Origin: Gimesia sp.
GTDB taxonomy: Bacteria > Planctomycetota > Planctomycetia > Planctomycetales > Planctomycetaceae
Assembly (NCBI GenBank): GCA_002706765.1
Contig: PAJV01000003.1
Span: forward strand, 101 to 64,100
Length of the DNA: 64,000 nucleotides
Reading direction: 5' to 3'
Positions within the stretch are counted from its first letter, which is position 1, and every line of letters starts with the position of its first letter. The notes under the pieces were generated by a model, which was given only the letters and a program-made list of their open reading frames with translations, made no database searches and was not told the DNA's origin. A program made the translations under genes and the position numbers. This document shows positions 18,289-27,014 of this stretch, piece by piece.

Positions 18289-18801
18289 ATGACATCTGCC
18301 CCCGAACCCCGGAAAATTCCCGAATTACGAATTGGTGCAGGCCAGGACTGCCATCGGCTGGAAGCAGGTTACCCGCTGATACTGGGAGGGGTCTCGATTG
18401 AGTTTGAGTCAGGTCTGGTCGGACACAGTGACGCCGATGTCTTGTTGCACGCGATTACCGATGCACTGCTGGGAGCAGCGGGCCTGGGAGACATTGGAGA
18501 GATGTTTCCCAACACGGATGACCGCTGGAAAGGCGCCGATTCCGGTAAGCTGTTGAAAGCCGCATTTGCAGAAGTGCAGCAGGCTGGCTGGCAAATCGTA
18601 AACCTGGATTGCACTATTTCAGCAGAACGTCCTAAACTAGCCAGCTACAAACCTCAGATCAGGCAATCTGTCGCCGGGTTACTGGACCTGGAAGCACAGC
18701 AGGTCAATATCAAGGCAAAAACAGGAGAACGCGTTGGCCCTGTCGGCCGACAGGAAGCGATGACAGCAGATGCTGTGGTACTTTTAACGCGAACTCAGTG
18801 A
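18289..18801 (+). CDS. ispF: 2-C-methyl-D-erythritol 2,4-cyclodiphosphate synthase
   Basis: A 170-residue enzyme of the MEP isoprenoid pathway, cyclising 4-diphosphocytidyl-methylerythritol 2-phosphate with loss of CMP. The metal ligands are visible: Asp20 and His22 in GAGQDCHRL and His46 in GHSDADVLLHAITDALLGAAGLGDIGEMFP. The C-terminal KAKTGERVGPVGRQEAMTADAVVLL is also typical. About 13 residues precede the usual start of homology. No strong ribosome binding site is visible. It is the first gene of a plus-strand run with cysS (81 bp later), ruvC and ruvA. Isoprenoid supply also feeds the quinone pathway encoded at 7.6-10.5 kb. Confidence 0.97.
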   Translation: MTSAPEPRKIPELRIGAGQDCHRLEAGYPLILGGVSIEFESGLVGHSDADVLLHAITDALLGAAGLGDIGEMFPNTDDRWKGADSGKLLKAAFAEVQQAGWQIVNLDCTISAERPKLASYKPQIRQSVAGLLDLEAQQVNIKAKTGERVGPVGRQEAMTADAVVLLTRTQ

Positions 18802-18882
18802 AATTCATTATCAGACTGAACCTGCTTCACTTCAGGTTCCTCATTCATTTGATTACAGGAAGAAATTCAGGTATCCAGCACA

Positions 18883-20439
18883 ATGACACTCAGAATTTAC
18901 AACACACTCAGCCGCAAAAAAGAAGATTTCCAGACGATCAAACCGGGCAAGGTTGGCATCTACCTGTGTGGCCCCACGGTTTACAAGCACGCGCATATCG
19001 GTCACATGGTCGGTCCGGTCATTATCGACACGATCGCCCGCTATCTGACCTACAACAACTATGATGTCAAATTCGTCAACAACATCACTGACATCGATGA
19101 CAAACTGATCAATAAAGCCGCTGAATTGAACATCTCCGTGGAGAAGCTGGCGGCAGAAATGACTCAGGATTACTTCGATAACCTGGAGACCATGGGCGTC
19201 GATACGATTACCGATTTCCCCAAAGCCACCGACTATATCGAACCGATGCAGGAAATCATTCAATCGCTGATCGACAAAGGCTTCGCTTACCCGCTGGATG
19301 GTGACGTTTACTTCTCTGCTGAAGCAGACAGTAAATATGGCTGTCTCAGCGGTCGTAAAATCGAAGAAATGATCGCGGGCACGCGTGTCGAAGCCAATGA
19401 TAAAAAGAAGAATCCGGCTGACTTCGCGCTCTGGAAGAAATCGCGCCCGGGCGAACCCGCCTGGGACAGTCCCTGGGGACCCGGTCGACCAGGCTGGCAC
19501 ATTGAATGTTCCGCCATGAGCCGCAAACTGCTCGGCGATTCATTTGACATTCACGGCGGTGGACTTGACCTGATGTTTCCCCACCATGAAAACGAACGCG
19601 CCCAGTCAGAATGCTGTACGGGAAAAACCTACGTGCGTTACTGGGTTCACAACGGTTTAATGCAGGCCAGTGATGCGGCTGGGAAAGTGGGCGGCCAGCA
19701 TGATCGTCATGGAGATGTCGCGGTGGATCAGCAGGCACAGGAAGCCGATAAACTTTCGGGATCCAAAGGCGCTGCATCGGTCAAAGAACTGTTTGCGATT
19801 CACCCGCCGGAAATCGTGCGATTGTTTCTGCTTTCCACACATTATCGCAGCCCGATCGCATTCAGTGACGAAAACATCCGGGAAACCGGAAAAGGCATTG
19901 AAGGCTTCTACCGCTTCTTTGAAACCTTCGAACGTATCACAGGCGAGAGTTTCTACCAGTTACCCACCTCGGAAAAGCGGGAACAGTCCACCGGGTTGAA
20001 GGGAGAACCTGCCGAATATTTCCAGCAGCTATCCGAACTGCGTCAGCGATTCCTGGAAGCCATGGACGACGACTTTAATACGGGTGGTGCGATTGGTGTG
20101 CTGTTTGAATTACGGTCGACATTGAACGCTTTGATTCATTCACAGCACCTGGAAGGTGAAGGCAAGCAGAACCAGGCAATGGTTGAGGCACTGACAAGCG
20201 GCGCCAGTCTGCTCAAGGAACTCTCCAACCTGCTGGGTGTCTTCCGCAAAGCGCCGGTGAAAGAATCAGCCGCCGATGATGGCCTGGTCAATCAGTTGAT
20301 GGAACTGGTTCTGGAGATTCGCAAAGATGCTCGCAGCAGCAAAAACTGGGACATTGCAGATAAAATTCGCGATGGTCTCGCCGCCTGTCAGATCACAGTA
20401 GAAGATCGTCCGGAAGGCAGTTTGTGGCGACGGGGCTGA
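18883..20439 (+). CDS. cysS: Cysteinyl-tRNA synthetase
   Basis: A 518-residue class I synthetase charging tRNA-Cys. It shows the CGPTVYKHAHIGH start (zinc Cys29, HIGH motif residues 38-41), FVNNITDIDDKLI, the GRPGWHIECSAMS and FDIHGGGLDLMFPHHENERAQSE zinc/active-site blocks, and a C-terminal helical bundle. The KMSKS loop is unusual: it reads KLSGSKG (residues 290-296) and is preceded by a Gly/His/Asp/Gln-rich insertion of about 20 residues (from about residue 265) not found in E. coli-type enzymes. The length is therefore some 50 residues above the common 460-470. ruvC follows 41 bp later. Confidence 0.96.
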   Translation: MTLRIYNTLSRKKEDFQTIKPGKVGIYLCGPTVYKHAHIGHMVGPVIIDTIARYLTYNNYDVKFVNNITDIDDKLINKAAELNISVEKLAAEMTQDYFDNLETMGVDTITDFPKATDYIEPMQEIIQSLIDKGFAYPLDGDVYFSAEADSKYGCLSGRKIEEMIAGTRVEANDKKKNPADFALWKKSRPGEPAWDSPWGPGRPGWHIECSAMSRKLLGDSFDIHGGGLDLMFPHHENERAQSECCTGKTYVRYWVHNGLMQASDAAGKVGGQHDRHGDVAVDQQAQEADKLSGSKGAASVKELFAIHPPEIVRLFLLSTHYRSPIAFSDENIRETGKGIEGFYRFFETFERITGESFYQLPTSEKREQSTGLKGEPAEYFQQLSELRQRFLEAMDDDFNTGGAIGVLFELRSTLNALIHSQHLEGEGKQNQAMVEALTSGASLLKELSNLLGVFRKAPVKESAADDGLVNQLMELVLEIRKDARSSKNWDIADKIRDGLAACQITVEDRPEGSLWRRG

Positions 20440-20480
20440 TCCACTTTCCTGTGATAACGTAGGATAACGTAGAGCGTCTC

Positions 20481-21011
20481 ATGAATCTGAACTCGACCAT
20501 GGATGAAACAGAGTTGACCACAGCGGTGCGATTTCTGGGTATTGACCCGGGGTTAAACCGGACGGGGTATGCTTTGTTACAGCAGTCAGCGAAAGGCCCG
20601 GTGCTGTGTGAAGGCGGCATCATCCGCTCGAACCAGGAAACAAACCTGGCTGCGCGTGTTCATGAAATCGCTTCCGGGATCAGGGAAGTCATTGCCGAAT
20701 ACCGTCCGGATGTGATGGTCATCGAGCAGGTATTTACAACTCCCCGTTTCCCGAAAAGTTCGATCATCATGGCTCACGCCCGGGGTGCGATCCTGTTCGC
20801 CGCCCATGATGCGGGTGTGCCTGTCGTACATTATACGCCGACTCAGATTAAAAAATTAATCACCGGCAGCGGCCGTGCTTCCAAAGAACAGATGCAGCAC
20901 GCCATCAAAACAGAGCTGGGCTTGAAAGCCATTTTAGAACCCAATGACGTGGCAGACGCTTTTGCAGCAGCCTTATGCCATTACCACACGATCCGTGTCA
21001 CCTGTCTGTGA
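20481..21011 (+). CDS. ruvC: Crossover junction endodeoxyribonuclease RuvC
   Basis: A 176-residue Holliday junction resolvase. The four acidic catalytic residues fit the family: Asp22 in FLGIDPGLNRTGY, Glu82 in VMVIEQVF, and Asp156 and Asp159 in PNDVADAFAAALCHYH. About 15 residues precede the usual start; an in-frame Met at residue 7 is an alternative. ruvA begins 29 bp downstream, so the two are probably co-transcribed. ruvB is not in the window. Confidence 0.96.
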   Translation: MNLNSTMDETELTTAVRFLGIDPGLNRTGYALLQQSAKGPVLCEGGIIRSNQETNLAARVHEIASGIREVIAEYRPDVMVIEQVFTTPRFPKSSIIMAHARGAILFAAHDAGVPVVHYTPTQIKKLITGSGRASKEQMQHAIKTELGLKAILEPNDVADAFAAALCHYHTIRVTCL

Positions 21012-21040
21012 AACCAGTTTCTCTTTTCCATTGAGCACCC

Positions 21041-21661
21041 ATGATTACCAATATCCGCGGCGAACTGATTGAGTTGAACTTAACCGAAGCAATTATTTCC
21101 GTCGGGGCGTTTGACTATGAAGTCTTTATTCCGGAATTCGTCCGCCGTCAGCTGCAGCCCCTGATCGGCAGCGAAGTGAGCCTGAAAACCATTCAGTACA
21201 TCGAGGGAAATCCACAGAAAGGGAGACTCACCCCCCGCATGATCGGATTCATGAGTCACGCCGAACGAGAGTTCTTCGAACTGGTGTGCTCGGTCGATGG
21301 GGTCGGCGTCAAGAAAACATTACGGGCGATGGTGCGTCCCGTGAAAGAAGTCGCGACAGCCATCGAGGAAAAAGACATCAAACAACTCACGACGCTGCCG
21401 GGAATTGGTCCGGCTGTCGCCGAGCGAATCGTCGCCAAACTCAGACGCAAAATGACAAAATTTGCGCTGATCGTTGCCAAAGAATTTCCTGCCGAGGAAG
21501 GCCGCACCGATGTGTTCAGCGAAGCCTATGAAGCGCTGCTCAGCCTGGGATATTCGTCAACTGAAGCGCGGGCCAAGGTCGAAACCATTGCCGCGGAAGG
21601 CAAGAAATTCAAAAGCATTGAAGAATTTCTCACCGCTCTCTACCAGCAGGAACGCAACTGA
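21041..21661 (+). CDS. ruvA: Holliday junction branch migration protein RuvA
   Basis: A 206-residue protein that binds the four-way junction and recruits the RuvB motor. Domain I (residues 1-65) is the OB fold, starting [13 protein letters not shown]. Domain II (about 70-140) has the two helix-hairpin-helix motifs, [14 protein letters not shown] and [20 protein letters not shown]. Domain III (about 155-206) is the flexible RuvB-binding part with [20 protein letters not shown]. It is complete and of usual length, paired with ruvC. Confidence 0.96.
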   Translation: MITNIRGELIELNLTEAIISVGAFDYEVFIPEFVRRQLQPLIGSEVSLKTIQYIEGNPQKGRLTPRMIGFMSHAEREFFELVCSVDGVGVKKTLRAMVRPVKEVATAIEEKDIKQLTTLPGIGPAVAERIVAKLRRKMTKFALIVAKEFPAEEGRTDVFSEAYEALLSLGYSSTEARAKVETIAAEGKKFKSIEEFLTALYQQERN

Positions 21662-21921
21662 GCGTCGGCAACAGGCTGTTTTGCCTCTGCTACAATCCGC
21701 ACAATTGACAGACTCGTCATATCTTCTGCCTGAATTCCATGACGAACGTGTCTCCGGATATTCCGGTTTGGCCGGTCTGTGTGTCTGACCTAAGTTTATG
21801 CAATTACTTATGCTTGCGTATCGGTTTATGCAATCCGGTCACTCTTAAATCCTGTCAGTGTCTTCTGACAACATCGCAAGATTTAAATTGCAGATCCCCG
21901 GGCACAGCGGCGTCTCACATT

Positions 21922-23241
21922 ATGGTTGCCAGAATTATCAAACAGAAATCCAGCCCTTACAGCGCGCTGAATATTGACCGTTTAAGAATGGGAGTCAAAT
22001 TACAGTCTCCCATTTATGATGCGGAAGGCGAAAAGAATATCCTGCTGCTGGCCAGCGGCAAAAAAATCACACAGGCAACCATCCAGAATTTGAAGAATCG
22101 TGGCATTCGCAATGTGCGGGTGCATGAACGGGATTTGTCAAACCTGACGCTGTCTCCCGGAGAAAGCCAGTCTTCCGGTTTCACTTCTTCACTACGCCTG
22201 CGCAGTCAAAAATTAAGAAAACGGTCAGGAGGCACTTCAGCCCCCGGCCAGGCTGCTGATACGGAACGAACGAATTCCCCCTGGCAGATCCAGCCTCAAT
22301 CGTTCCTACATGAAGTGACTCCCCCTGCAGCGACCGCCTATTCACCGGAATTACAGCAAGAATACCGAAAAGAATTTGCGGTCCTGACCAAAGTCACAGA
22401 TGATATTTACCGCCAGGTTCTGGGTGCTTCGCGCATCAGCCTCTCGCAGATTCGAAATGTGACAGACTGCTCATTCTCAAAGATGATCCAGGATATGGAT
22501 CTGTTTGTACTGGAAGGGATCACGCCAGTCGCTCTGGGAAATTTCTGTCGGCACGGCCTGCAGATGTCCAGTCTGGCGATGGCGATAGGCACTCAACTCG
22601 GCCTGCAGCGAGAACACTTATCCCAACTCTGCATCGGTTGCCTGGTTCATGATACGGGTATGATCAAAATCAATTCCGGGGGTATACAGGGACACCTGCC
22701 AGCCAGCCCCATCGATTTCCTGGAACTGAAAAAGCACCCTGCCATCACCTATAACCTGCTTTGTGAATCAAATGAATTTCCCATGATCTCCCGGATTGTG
22801 GCGTATCAGATTCACGAACGCTGTGATGGATCCGGTTACCCGCGAGGCCAGAAACAAAATCAAATTCACCCCTTTGCAAAAATTGCTGCGGTGGCAGATG
22901 AATTCCTTTCCCTGGTCTCCGTGGCTGCGGCGAATTCAGAAGTCCATCCTTACCAGGCAGTGGAACAGTTGATCTATGGTGCCTCACGAGGCATCTTCGA
23001 CAGCGGTGCGGTTCGCGCATTACTGCAGTCGATCTCGCTGTACCCTGTCGGATCGGTCGTCGAATTGAATCAGGGTCAACTGGCAACTGTGATTCGGACG
23101 AATCGTCAGCAGTACGATGCGCCGGTAGTCAGCATACGGAAGCCCGATGGCACTACCCAGATTTTCAATCTGCAGAATCACCCGGAACTGCATGTGATTC
23201 GAGCAATCCCTCACGCCAAGCTTGAGATGCTCAGTCTGTAA
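21922..23241 (+). CDS. HD-GYP domain protein with altered motif
   Basis: A 439-residue protein using the ATG at 21922; an upstream start at 21739 would add 61 Cys-rich residues unlike this family. Residues 10-75 resemble the N-terminal domain common in HD-GYP proteins (LRMGVKLQSPIYDAEGEKNILLLASGKKIT). A Ser/Pro-rich linker follows. The HD-GYP domain occupies about 190-390: HGLQMSSLAMAIGTQL, the HD pair at 243-244 in CLVHDTGMIKI, ELKKHPAITYNLL, and IHERCDGSGYPRGQ with the GYP signature. HD-GYP enzymes hydrolyse cyclic di-GMP. Two usual residues differ: HDIGK reads HDTGM, and the HHE pair reads IHE (Ile297). Activity is therefore uncertain. A C-terminal extension (about 375-439) looks like a small beta domain. 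Confidence 0.85.
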   Translation: MVARIIKQKSSPYSALNIDRLRMGVKLQSPIYDAEGEKNILLLASGKKITQATIQNLKNRGIRNVRVHERDLSNLTLSPGESQSSGFTSSLRLRSQKLRKRSGGTSAPGQAADTERTNSPWQIQPQSFLHEVTPPAATAYSPELQQEYRKEFAVLTKVTDDIYRQVLGASRISLSQIRNVTDCSFSKMIQDMDLFVLEGITPVALGNFCRHGLQMSSLAMAIGTQLGLQREHLSQLCIGCLVHDTGMIKINSGGIQGHLPASPIDFLELKKHPAITYNLLCESNEFPMISRIVAYQIHERCDGSGYPRGQKQNQIHPFAKIAAVADEFLSLVSVAAANSEVHPYQAVEQLIYGASRGIFDSGAVRALLQSISLYPVGSVVELNQGQLATVIRTNRQQYDAPVVSIRKPDGTTQIFNLQNHPELHVIRAIPHAKLEMLSL

Positions 23242-23268
23242 ACGAGACGGCAGAGAAACGCAGAGTTG

Positions 23269-24627
23269 TCAGTCCACGATGACCACTCGCAAATCCATGA
23301 CATTGGTTTGTGTGGCTCCTGTTTTGAGGAGACTGCCTGTTTTCGCCAGAAAGGGATAGGAATTATGGTCCTGTAAATACCGGGCGGTATCCAGCTGCAG
23401 TTCCTGGGCCCGTTTCAGGCTGTGCTCATCCAGAATCCCGCCGGCGGCATCCGTAGGACCATCTTCGCCATCAGTGCCTCCGGAGAGAATGCAGAATCCG
23501 GACAGTGATTCATCCCAGAGGCGCTGCATGGCAGCCAGTACCACTTCCTGATTACGGCCCCCCTTTCCCGGCTGGGGAGAAGTCGACAGGTCAACCACCG
23601 GTTCCCCGCCACTGAGAATACAGGCAGGACGATTTACAGGACCTGCTCCGGCCCGTATCTGCAGACACAGTTCAGCCAGTTCCACCCCGGTGTCGACGGC
23701 GGTTCCTTCGTTTGCCGATCCCAGCGAATACACTTCATATCCCAGCGCCCGCGCCTGCTGTGAAGCCGCCTCCAGAGCCGTTGCGTTACTGCCAATAATC
23801 TGATTGAAGACCGTCGCCTGTCGGTCTGGCTGTGGAGATTGTGCGGGTGTCGACTCTGACTTTAATATGCTCCATACGCTTGCCGGAATCTGCGCGGGAT
23901 CTGAAACAAATTTTTGCAGAACCTGCATTGCATCCTGCGTCGTTGATTGATCAGCAACAGTCGGTCCCGAAGCAATCAGATCGAGGGGATCGCCGACGAT
24001 ATCCGAGATGATCAGGGCAAACAGAAGTCGGCAGCCGGCTGCTTGAGCCAGTCGCCCTCCTTTTACAGCGGAGATCTGTTTGCGGACACAGTTCAGTTCC
24101 TGAATGGTGGCTCCCGAGGACATCAACAGCCGCGTGACCAGCTGTTTGTCTTCCAGTGTCACCGGCGGCAGGGGCGCTGGCAGCAAAGCACTGCCGCCCC
24201 CGGAGATCAACACAATGCAGATATCATCCGGTTGCAGATTCGACATCTTCTGCAGAATCTGGCGGGCGCCGTAGACGCCTTCCGCCGTCGGTTCATTCAG
24301 ACTCGCAGGTCGGGCGGGATAGAGGTGAATCTTTGAAAGTCGGCGGACACAGTCGGCGGGAACATTCACCCAGCCGGATGTTCTTTCAGCCAAAGCGGAA
24401 CCCCGCAGTGCAGCTTCCACCCCCGCAGCCATCCCACTGCCCGCTTTTCCAGCGCCGGTTACCAGCAGTCGTTCCTGTCCCTGCAGCGGAATGGTGTGTC
24501 CGCAGATTGTCAGTTCCTGATCGGAAACCTGGATGGCCTGGGAAACCAGCGTTTCGGAATTGACGGCCTTGACTCCGGCTTTCCAGATCTGAACAGCACG
24601 CTGAGCAGCTGACGATGTCGGGGACAT
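23269..24627 (-). CDS. Glycerate 2-kinase, MOFRL/DUF4147 family
   Basis: A 452-residue enzyme of the GckA/TtuD type, phosphorylating D-glycerate to 2-phosphoglycerate. The start at 24627 is supported by GAGGT about 6 nt upstream. N-terminal DUF4147 features are RLLVTGAGKAGSGMAAGVEAAL (about 50-71), VLISGGGSALLPAPLPPVTLEDKQ and LNCVRKQISAVKGGRLAQAA. The C-terminal MOFRL part has ACILSGGEPVV, GKGGRNQEVVLAAM and ILSGGTDGEDGPTDAAGGILDE. The complete length matches the family. It probably feeds glycerate from serine or sugar-acid breakdown into glycolysis. It is convergent with the HD-GYP gene. Confidence 0.93.
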   Translation of the reverse strand: MSPTSSAAQRAVQIWKAGVKAVNSETLVSQAIQVSDQELTICGHTIPLQGQERLLVTGAGKAGSGMAAGVEAALRGSALAERTSGWVNVPADCVRRLSKIHLYPARPASLNEPTAEGVYGARQILQKMSNLQPDDICIVLISGGGSALLPAPLPPVTLEDKQLVTRLLMSSGATIQELNCVRKQISAVKGGRLAQAAGCRLLFALIISDIVGDPLDLIASGPTVADQSTTQDAMQVLQKFVSDPAQIPASVWSILKSESTPAQSPQPDRQATVFNQIIGSNATALEAASQQARALGYEVYSLGSANEGTAVDTGVELAELCLQIRAGAGPVNRPACILSGGEPVVDLSTSPQPGKGGRNQEVVLAAMQRLWDESLSGFCILSGGTDGEDGPTDAAGGILDEHSLKRAQELQLDTARYLQDHNSYPFLAKTGSLLKTGATQTNVMDLRVVIVD

Positions 24628-24763
24628 CAATACCTCGCATAATAGAGAAAAGCTGACCGGCTGATTGTCAGATTACTTTTCGTATCTCCGTGATTTTACA
24701 CAGAAAGAAATAACAGTGAGGTCTCTGGTCGAGCCGGGAAATCGCGGAAGCGAATAATATGTT

Positions 24764-25321
24764 TCAGGGATCAGCCTGATCCGAATCCGCATTGTCCACA
24801 GTTGTATTTAACGAACGTGCCAGCTCTTTTGCAAGCACGCGTCCCTGTACTTCTGCAGGAGGCACGCCTTCTTCTGTCAGTTTTTTCCGGTCCAGTTCAT
24901 CCTCCTGGTCATACCAGAGAGGATCCACTTTGGCCTGAGTGATTTCAGAAACCTTCCAGACACCGGTCTGACTTTTGACAAGATGGATGTCCGGTTTGAT
25001 TGCATAGCCGTTTTTCTGAATCTGCACACGGACCTGTGCTGTAGAAGCGGTCAATTTGACATCGAGAACACGGCATTCCAGAGGCTGCGAATCGTCTTGA
25101 GACTTCAGATTCAACTTCTTCGCCAGATCCGCTTTTTCAGGTGTAAGCAGAGCGCGAATCTGTGATTCATTCCCTGTTTCCAGAGCGTCCACAAACTCAA
25201 GCGCAATCTGCTTCACCCGATAATGCTCATAAAATCGTTGTGCGCCAATTACGACCAGGTAGAGACCAGCCGCAACGAGTACACCAATCAGAAACTTCTG
25301 CGAGAGCGGTTTATCAGCCAT
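24764..25321 (-). CDS. Single-pass membrane protein with NTF2/DUF4878-like domain
   Basis: A 185-residue protein with a short cytoplasmic start (MADKPLSQK), one transmembrane helix (FLIGVLVAAGLYLVVIGAQRF, about 10-30) and an exported domain. Residues 35-140 look NTF2-like: ALEFVDALETGNESQIRALLTPE, then alternating strands CRVLDVKLTASTAQVRVQIQKNG and TGVWKVSEI. This fold is typical of small lumicrine-type DUF4878 proteins, but the assignment is tentative. The start codon shares its A with the stop of the upstream 72-residue gene (TGATG), so the two are likely translationally coupled. Confidence 0.65.
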   Translation of the reverse strand: MADKPLSQKFLIGVLVAAGLYLVVIGAQRFYEHYRVKQIALEFVDALETGNESQIRALLTPEKADLAKKLNLKSQDDSQPLECRVLDVKLTASTAQVRVQIQKNGYAIKPDIHLVKSQTGVWKVSEITQAKVDPLWYDQEDELDRKKLTEEGVPPAEVQGRVLAKELARSLNTTVDNADSDQADP

Positions 25322-25539
25322 CAGGCGCCCGGGCGGAGATGACTGTATGCTGCCAGGATGGCATAGAGATCAGAGGGAATCTTTACTTCGTCTTCTGAAA
25401 AATCAGAGATCCAGGTACGACGATAGTAAACTGCTTCTGCCAGGGCATCTGCAATTTCCCCAAATCGAACATTGACCAGACTGTCTTTCTGTTCGAGCGT
25501 TTCTTCTTCACCTGTAAAAATTCGAAGCCGATGTTGCAT
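25321..25539 (-). CDS. Small acidic protein of unknown function
   Basis: A 72-residue protein; the ATG at 25539 has AAGGA about 9 nt upstream, better than the longer form from 25593. It is soluble and acidic, with a central helix (RFGEIADALAEAVYYRRTWI) and a short C-terminal helix (DLYAILAAYSHL). I do not recognise it. It overlaps the next membrane protein gene by one base and is probably co-expressed with it. Confidence 0.6.
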   Translation of the reverse strand: MQHRLRIFTGEEETLEQKDSLVNVRFGEIADALAEAVYYRRTWISDFSEDEVKIPSDLYAILAAYSHLRPGA

Positions 25540-25891
25540 GGAAAGGATCCTTCCTATATCGAACTCAATGAATTCCGGACCGGCTGAATCCACAGCCAGG
25601 CAGAGGCAATTCTCTGCAAACCAGTATCATTTTGAATGAGCTGAACAAAACAGGAGACGGGAATTTACTCCAGCCTCACTTTAATTATCGGCTTAATCAA
25701 TTTAGCATCTTGACCGAAAACTTCAGTTTTTTTCGATTTTATCGGCTGTAAGGTCGCCCTATTCTCACCACTTTGAAATCAACGATGTAAGAATTACCAG
25801 TCGATCGGCGTAATCCGCGCATTGAGGAGACGCAGAGAAATATCAAACAGCAATCTTTGCCGCCTGAATCGGAGGTAGATTACCCGTCGCA
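25540..25891. other. Spacer without a recognised gene
   Basis: About 350 bp between the HAD phosphatase (stop at 25892) and the small acidic gene, all on the minus strand. It contains several A/T-rich tracts that could hold the promoter of the downstream pair. Nothing else can be supported. Confidence 0.5.
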
Positions 25892-26545
25892 TCAGAAATG
25901 TGAGGACTGCAGCCCGAGTAAAGCCGGGAGTTCATACATTGAGCGAAACGTTTTGGCTCCGAATGATTCCAGTTCGACCGGTGAACTATGATCGGCATAA
26001 CCGAGTACCGGGATCCCTGCCGCGACTGCCGCCTGCACTCCGAGTTTGCTGTCTTCAATGACCACACACTCGCTCGGATGTACTCCCATCTGGTCAGCCG
26101 CAAACAGATACAGATCGGGTTCCGGTTTCCAGACTCCTACCGTATAGGCTGAATAAATGCGGCCTTCAAAGTAACGGGACAGATCAGTGATTTTCAAAGT
26201 GAGCGCCATCTTTTCTTCTGGCCCATTCGAAGCAACACACTTGGTAACGGGAATCGCTTCCAGAGCTTCGCGAACTCCCTGAATGGCCTGCAGCTCTTTT
26301 TCGAATACTTTTGCCATCTGGGCCCGAACCTGATTGGCAAAATCTGCCGGTAACTTCGCATCCATCTGATCTTCGACAACGGCCAGACAGTCGGCCAGCT
26401 TCCCCCCTTTGAACTGCTGAACCGCCTGTTCGGGAGAAAGCGGAAAGCCGATCTCTGTAATCATCTCGGCCAGGACGCGATTCCCCAGCGTTTCGCTGTC
26501 GACCAGCACCCCATCACAATCGAAGATCACCGCTTTATATTTCAT
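25892..26545 (-). CDS. HAD-superfamily phosphatase, beta-phosphoglucomutase-like
   Basis: A 217-residue protein. The start at 26545 is chosen because GGCGGC lies just upstream and a longer form would overlap the Rieske gene. HAD motif I is AVIFDCDGVLVDSE (residues 5-18; nucleophile Asp9, acid Asp11). Motif II is KCVASNGPEEK (about 105), motif III Lys lies in GVWKPEPDLYLFA, and motif IV is CVVIEDSKLGVQAAVAAGIPVLGYAD. The alpha-helical cap is inserted after motif I. This is the sugar-phosphate phosphatase/mutase subfamily; the exact substrate is unknown. It follows the Rieske gene by 28 bp. Confidence 0.92.
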   Translation of the reverse strand: MKYKAVIFDCDGVLVDSETLGNRVLAEMITEIGFPLSPEQAVQQFKGGKLADCLAVVEDQMDAKLPADFANQVRAQMAKVFEKELQAIQGVREALEAIPVTKCVASNGPEEKMALTLKITDLSRYFEGRIYSAYTVGVWKPEPDLYLFAADQMGVHPSECVVIEDSKLGVQAAVAAGIPVLGYADHSSPVELESFGAKTFRSMYELPALLGLQSSHF

Positions 26546-26573
26546 GCCGCCTGCTGACTCGTTTCTTGATTTG

Positions 26574-26888
26574 CTATGACTCAGGTAGTTCGATATAAAT
26601 CCCGTCCTCTTCCTCAAAGACGGAATAGGTGGGGTGGCACAGGCGTTCATTCAGACAGTGTTTACCCGTAGTGACATCAAACTGCCAGCCATGCCAGGGA
26701 CACGTGACAACGTTGCCCGTGAGTGTCCCTTCTCCCAGAGGTCCGCCTGCATGCGGACAGACACCATCCATTGCATAATACGCACCATCCACATGATACA
26801 GGGCTATAATCCGATCTTCCGCAACAAACTCACCTGCCTGCCCTTCCGGAACTGCGGTGAGATCGGCGATCCGTATTTTTTTGCCCAT
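26574..26888 (-). CDS. Rieske-type 2Fe-2S ferredoxin
   Basis: A 104-residue single-domain Rieske protein. The cluster ligands are Cys44 and His46 in CPHAGGPLGEG and Cys63 and His66 in CPWHGWQFD. It has no membrane anchor or signal, so it is a soluble electron carrier of the BphF/NirD-small-subunit type. It ends with the usual YSVFEEEDGIYIELP strand pair. No oxygenase or nitrite reductase is nearby, so its partner is unknown. It is followed by the HAD gene. Confidence 0.94.
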   Translation of the reverse strand: MGKKIRIADLTAVPEGQAGEFVAEDRIIALYHVDGAYYAMDGVCPHAGGPLGEGTLTGNVVTCPWHGWQFDVTTGKHCLNERLCHPTYSVFEEEDGIYIELPES

Positions 26889-27014
26889 GACTGTCTCCAG
26901 GTCGGCTGTCTGTTTCAGGTGCGCTGTTCATGGTCTCATCATGAACGGGCAGTCGCCGGTTCTGTCAGATGACCTCTGATTGCGTTTGTAGTGGAGATCA
27001 GCGTCTGAATCAAT

